A DNA stretch of 8,195 nt from Deltaproteobacteria bacterium (lineage in GTDB: Bacteria; Myxococcota; Myxococcia; Myxococcales; 40CM-4-68-19). Shown piece after piece: positions 6,204 to 8,195 of the stretch. The first letter of the stretch is position 1, and every line of letters starts with the position of its first letter. The position numbers were made by a program, and so were the translations under genes. The stretch covers positions 1 through 8,195 of the forward strand of contig VBLM01000402.1 in NCBI GenBank assembly GCA_005879095.1, given 5' to 3'. The notes below the pieces were generated by a model. The model was not told the origin of the DNA, made no database searches, and worked only from the letters and a program-made list of their open reading frames with translations.

Positions 6204-7079
6204 GGTCGGGTCGGTGGCGAAGCCGTAGGCCTCGAGGAGGAAGTCGTACCAGAAGTGGATGGCGACCGAGGGCGCCAGGCTGTAGCCGCTCCAGCGGTAG
6301 GCGAGGCCCAGGTAGCTGCCGAGCACGGTGATGAATGGCACGCCGACGGCGAGATACGTGACCCGCTGTGACGAATCCATGAAGAGGATGTTGCTGGCGT
6401 GGACGGCGCCGAAAGCGAGCGAGCCGTAGATCCATCCGGGCGTCTCGCCCGACGAACGCGCCCAGCCGGACTGGAGCAGGCCGCGGAAAACCGATTCTTC
6501 GGCGATGGCGACGTGCTCGAAGAGACCGACGCCGATCGCGCCCGCGAGCGGATAGCCGACCGCGCTGTTCAGCTCGTGGCCGAAGAGCACCGGGCGCTTG
6601 CCGAAGTTCGAGGTGTCGACCGGGCCGTCGACGATGCGCGAGACGAGCACGCCTGCCGCAAGCGTGCCGAGGATGCCGGCCCAAACTGAAGGTTTCGAAA
6701 GCACTTCCGCGGAGAAGGGCGCGCGCGCCAACTCGCCGAGCGACTCCTGGGGCACGAACCGGTAGCGCGCCGCGCGCTGCGATTCGAGGACCACGTCGAG
6801 CGCGGAAGCCGTCAACAGATCGCCGAACGCGAGCAGCGGGACGCCCGCCGCGGCGCTGCCGAATCCGCTGCCGACGCCGGCCGCGATGCCGGTGCCGAGC
6901 TCGGCCGCGCCGAGTCCGAGCATGAAGGCGCCCTCGCCGGTCCGCCCCCGGCACAGCTGCGCAACCCCGGGCCAGAAGATCCTCGCCCGCGAGCTGCACC
7001 CGTCGTCGATCACCCGCCTGCGCGATTCGACTTCCCTCTCGCTGTCCGGCTCTTCCCGCGTCACCCGCGCCTGACGCAT
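6204..7079 (-). CDS. CPBP/CAAX-type intramembrane metalloprotease, no stop at its natural end
   Basis: About 292 residues from ATG 7079, with several hydrophobic helices. Residues 35-58 (FWPGVAQLCRGRTGEGAFML) resemble the N-terminal PG..Q...G..G(K/E)G membrane segment seen in some bacterial membrane proteins. The CPBP (Abi) core follows: EESVFRG with E194, E195 and R199, FGAVH with F223 and H227, and IHFWYD with H275 and D279. These residues form the putative metal site of glutamic-type intramembrane proteases related to Rce1. The substrate is unknown. The recognisable protein ends near EAYGFATDPT (6204). The frame itself runs on without a stop to 5325, but that stretch is an arginine-rich shadow of the HD phosphohydrolase. 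A +1 shift at 6203 would join it smoothly to the HD frame, so this may be one fused gene broken by an indel. No good Shine-Dalgarno precedes the ATG. Confidence 0.8.
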
Positions 7080-7123
7080 GACCGGCGCGCACGCTGCGGC
7101 TAAAACTGCAAACGCAACAGCGC

Positions 7124-7212
7124 ACCGCGGAGGCGCGGAGAGCGCGGAGTTTTTTGTTTTTGAAAAAAAAGAAATCTCCGCGCCCCTCCGCGCTCCTCCG
7201 CGCCTCCGCGGT
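7124..7212. repeat. GC-rich hairpin repeat element, copy 2 (one arm enlarged)
   Basis: The left arm 7124-7149 and right arm 7176-7212 are inverted repeats around a 26-nt loop (7150-7175) made of T-runs followed by eight A. The left arm has three CGCGGAG-type units, while the right arm has four (37 nt), so one unit has been gained or lost. Orientation and loop layout match copy 1 at 3520-3597. It fills most of the 150-bp gap between the fatty acid hydroxylase and CPBP genes and could end or stabilise the hydroxylase transcript. Nothing else was recognised in that gap. Confidence 0.85.
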
Positions 7213-7229
7213 AAGACTTTGCTTTTCGG

Positions 7230-7874
7230 CTAGGCTCCCGCCTCGATGCGGGACTCGTCGTCGGGCAGGCCCTGGTACTTGTCGTGCGGGTAGGTGCGGA
7301 AGACGTGGTCCCAGAGCGGCGTGGTGATGCCGTACTGGTACCGGCGCAGCCACTTGCCGGCGGCCGTCTTCGGCGCGGCGTGGTGCAAATAGTAGTGGGT
7401 GAGGTCGTACCAGACGTAGCCGCAGACCATGCCCGCCATCCACGCGTGCTCAGCCGGGCCCAGCCAGAAGAAGGCGAACCAGACCGCGGTCGCGATCAGC
7501 GCCGTCACCGTGGGCGGCATCACCAGCCGGTCGCGGTCCCACGGGTAGTCGTGGTGGATGCCGTGGATCAAAAAGGCCGCTTCCTTCTGCAGAGCGGAAT
7601 CCGCCGCGGGCTCGAAATGGAAGATGAACCGGTGCAGGCCGTATTCGAGCAGGGTCCAGGAGAGCACGCCGAGCGCGGCCGAGAGCACGATCAAGAGCGG
7701 CGAGAGCTCGAACGTCGCCCGCCACAGCATGTACAGGGTGAACGGAACCCACAGCGCGCAGACGTGCCACGGCCGCACCCGCGAGAAGTACTTGTCCACC
7801 CACGGAATGGTGAACATCACCGGGCTGCCGCGGCGGGGGCGGTCGAGTTTCGGGTGCGGAGCGAGGTAGAACAC
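7230..7874 (-). CDS. Fatty acid hydroxylase-family membrane protein with a missing histidine box
   Basis: A 214-residue protein if it starts at GTG 7874; ATG 7817 gives 195 residues. The longer form is preferred because RPRRGSPVMF resembles the N-terminal (S)PRxF motif of FA2H-like proteins, but neither start has a strong ribosome binding site. Histidine boxes seen: HRFIFH (H81, H86), HGIHH (H104, H107, H108) and THYYLHH (H160, H164, H165), with hydrophobic segments at about 37-52, 57-77, 121-139 and 143-157. The family uses a di-metal centre to hydroxylate fatty acyl chains or sterol-like lipids in the membrane. In relatives, the KWLRRY segment is followed by an H-x2-HH box before (Y/F)G(I/V)(T/S)(T/S)PLWD. 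Here RRY runs straight into QYGITTPLWDHVF, so about a dozen residues, including ligands, are missing. It is divergent from the Nudix gene, with a 45-bp gap. Confidence 0.85.
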   Translation of the reverse strand: MFYLAPHPKLDRPRRGSPVMFTIPWVDKYFSRVRPWHVCALWVPFTLYMLWRATFELSPLLIVLSAALGVLSWTLLEYGLHRFIFHFEPAADSALQKEAAFLIHGIHHDYPWDRDRLVMPPTVTALIATAVWFAFFWLGPAEHAWMAGMVCGYVWYDLTHYYLHHAAPKTAAGKWLRRYQYGITTPLWDHVFRTYPHDKYQGLPDDESRIEAGA

Positions 7875-7907
7875 GGCCTCGATGTAAGGGATCGTGACCC
7901 AACGCGC

Positions 7908-7918
7908 AAGGGTGAAGG
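7908..7918 (+). promoter_or_regulatory. Ribosome binding site of the Nudix gene
   Basis: AAGGGTGAAGG lies just upstream of TTG 7920 and of the in-frame GTG 7929. It supports translation starting here rather than farther upstream, where the frame is merely open opposite the hydroxylase gene. Confidence 0.4.
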
Positions 7919-7919
7919 C

Positions 7920-8195
7920 TTGGCGAGCGTGAGACCGGCTGCTTCGGTAGTTCTGGTGCGTCCGGACGGCCGCGTCTACTGGGTGCGGCGCGGCGAGCAA
8001 CTTCGTTTTTCCGCGGGGTTCTACGCCTTTCCGGGCGGGGGTGTGGACCTCGACGACGCCGCGGTTCCTTTGAAGAACGCCGAACGGCTCGACGCCGACT
8101 AAGCGCCCTGTATCGCCGCCGCAGCCCGCGAGCTCTTCGAGGAGACTGGCGTCCTGGCCGTGCCGGGCGCTGCGCGCGTCACGCCGCAAGACCGC
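7920..8195 (+). pseudogene. Nudix hydrolase, N-terminal part, interrupted by in-frame TAA (3' end outside window)
   Basis: From TTG 7920 (alternative GTG 7929) the frame reads MASVRPAASVVLVRPDGR, then FYAFPGGGVDLDD, and hits TAA at 8100-8102 after 60 residues. Directly after the stop, in the same frame, it continues with APCIAAAARELFEETGVL. Together the two parts make a Nudix box of the long-spaced type: GG ... R-E-L-x-E-E-x-G-V. Nudix enzymes hydrolyse nucleoside diphosphate derivatives, and this sub-type resembles NUDT7/NUDT19-like acyl-CoA or nucleotide-sugar pyrophosphatases. The stop falls between the glycine loop and the catalytic REXXEE helix, so the short product could not work. One base (for example TAC to TAA) would explain it. 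It may be a true pseudogene or a sequence error. Confidence 0.65.

Noticed and set aside
5138..6331. Plus-strand open frame (397 codons) opposite the HD phosphohydrolase
   Set aside because: No domain signature, and it crosses two real minus-strand genes. It is a shadow.
8100..8102. Stop-codon recoding (for example selenocysteine) in the Nudix gene
   Set aside because: The codon is TAA, not TGA, and every other gene here uses TAA, TAG or TGA as normal stops, so a mutation or error is simpler.

Overview
This is a GC-rich window (roughly two-thirds G+C by eye) with compact, mostly co-oriented bacterial genes and frequent GTG starts. The protein families suggest a soil or sediment type bacterium in the Myxococcota/Acidobacteriota range: an M28 peptidase, a GMC dehydrogenase with a Tat-dependent small subunit, a GAF/HD-GYP protein with a long insert, and a CPBP protease. 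That taxonomic guess is an inference; there is no rRNA or other marker gene to settle it.

Layout. On the + strand at the left edge lie the end of an M28-type zinc peptidase (2-487) and, 9 bp later, a small four-helix membrane protein resembling the VKOR family (497-949). This protein keeps the outer cysteine pair but has no CXXC. It ends 63 bp inside a convergent minus-strand gene. The minus-strand block 3453-887 is a tight three-gene operon: a Tat-signal small subunit of the gluconate 2-dehydrogenase subunit 3 type, a GMC flavoprotein with a ferredoxin-like CX2CX2CX3C cluster, and a five-helix membrane protein of unknown function. The first two genes overlap by one base (TGATG), and the third starts directly after the second stops. 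Upstream on the same strand come a GAF + HD-GYP-like protein (4914-3556), an HD-superfamily phosphohydrolase (about 6202-4976), a CPBP/CAAX-type membrane protease (7079 to about 6204) and a fatty-acid-hydroxylase-family protein (7874-7230). Divergent from the hydroxylase, at the right edge, is the start of a Nudix hydrolase gene broken by an in-frame TAA.

The most striking non-coding structure is a repeated hairpin element found twice in the same orientation (3520-3597 and 7124-7212). Each has GC-rich arms built from short CGCGGAG-type units around a 26-nt loop of a T-run followed by an A-run. The first copy forms the last codons of the HD-GYP gene, and that protein stops just where the family normally continues into its final conserved motif. 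The second copy separates the hydroxylase and protease genes.

Several genes deviate from intact family members: the truncated HD-GYP protein, a frame change exactly at the protease/HD junction, a hydroxylase missing one histidine box, a Nudix gene with an internal stop, and a VKOR-like protein with no CXXC. Some may be assembly errors, and they should be checked against reads before any biology is built on them. The best candidates for an under-described system are the three-gene GMC redox module with a membrane protein in place of the usual cytochrome, and the dispersed hairpin element.
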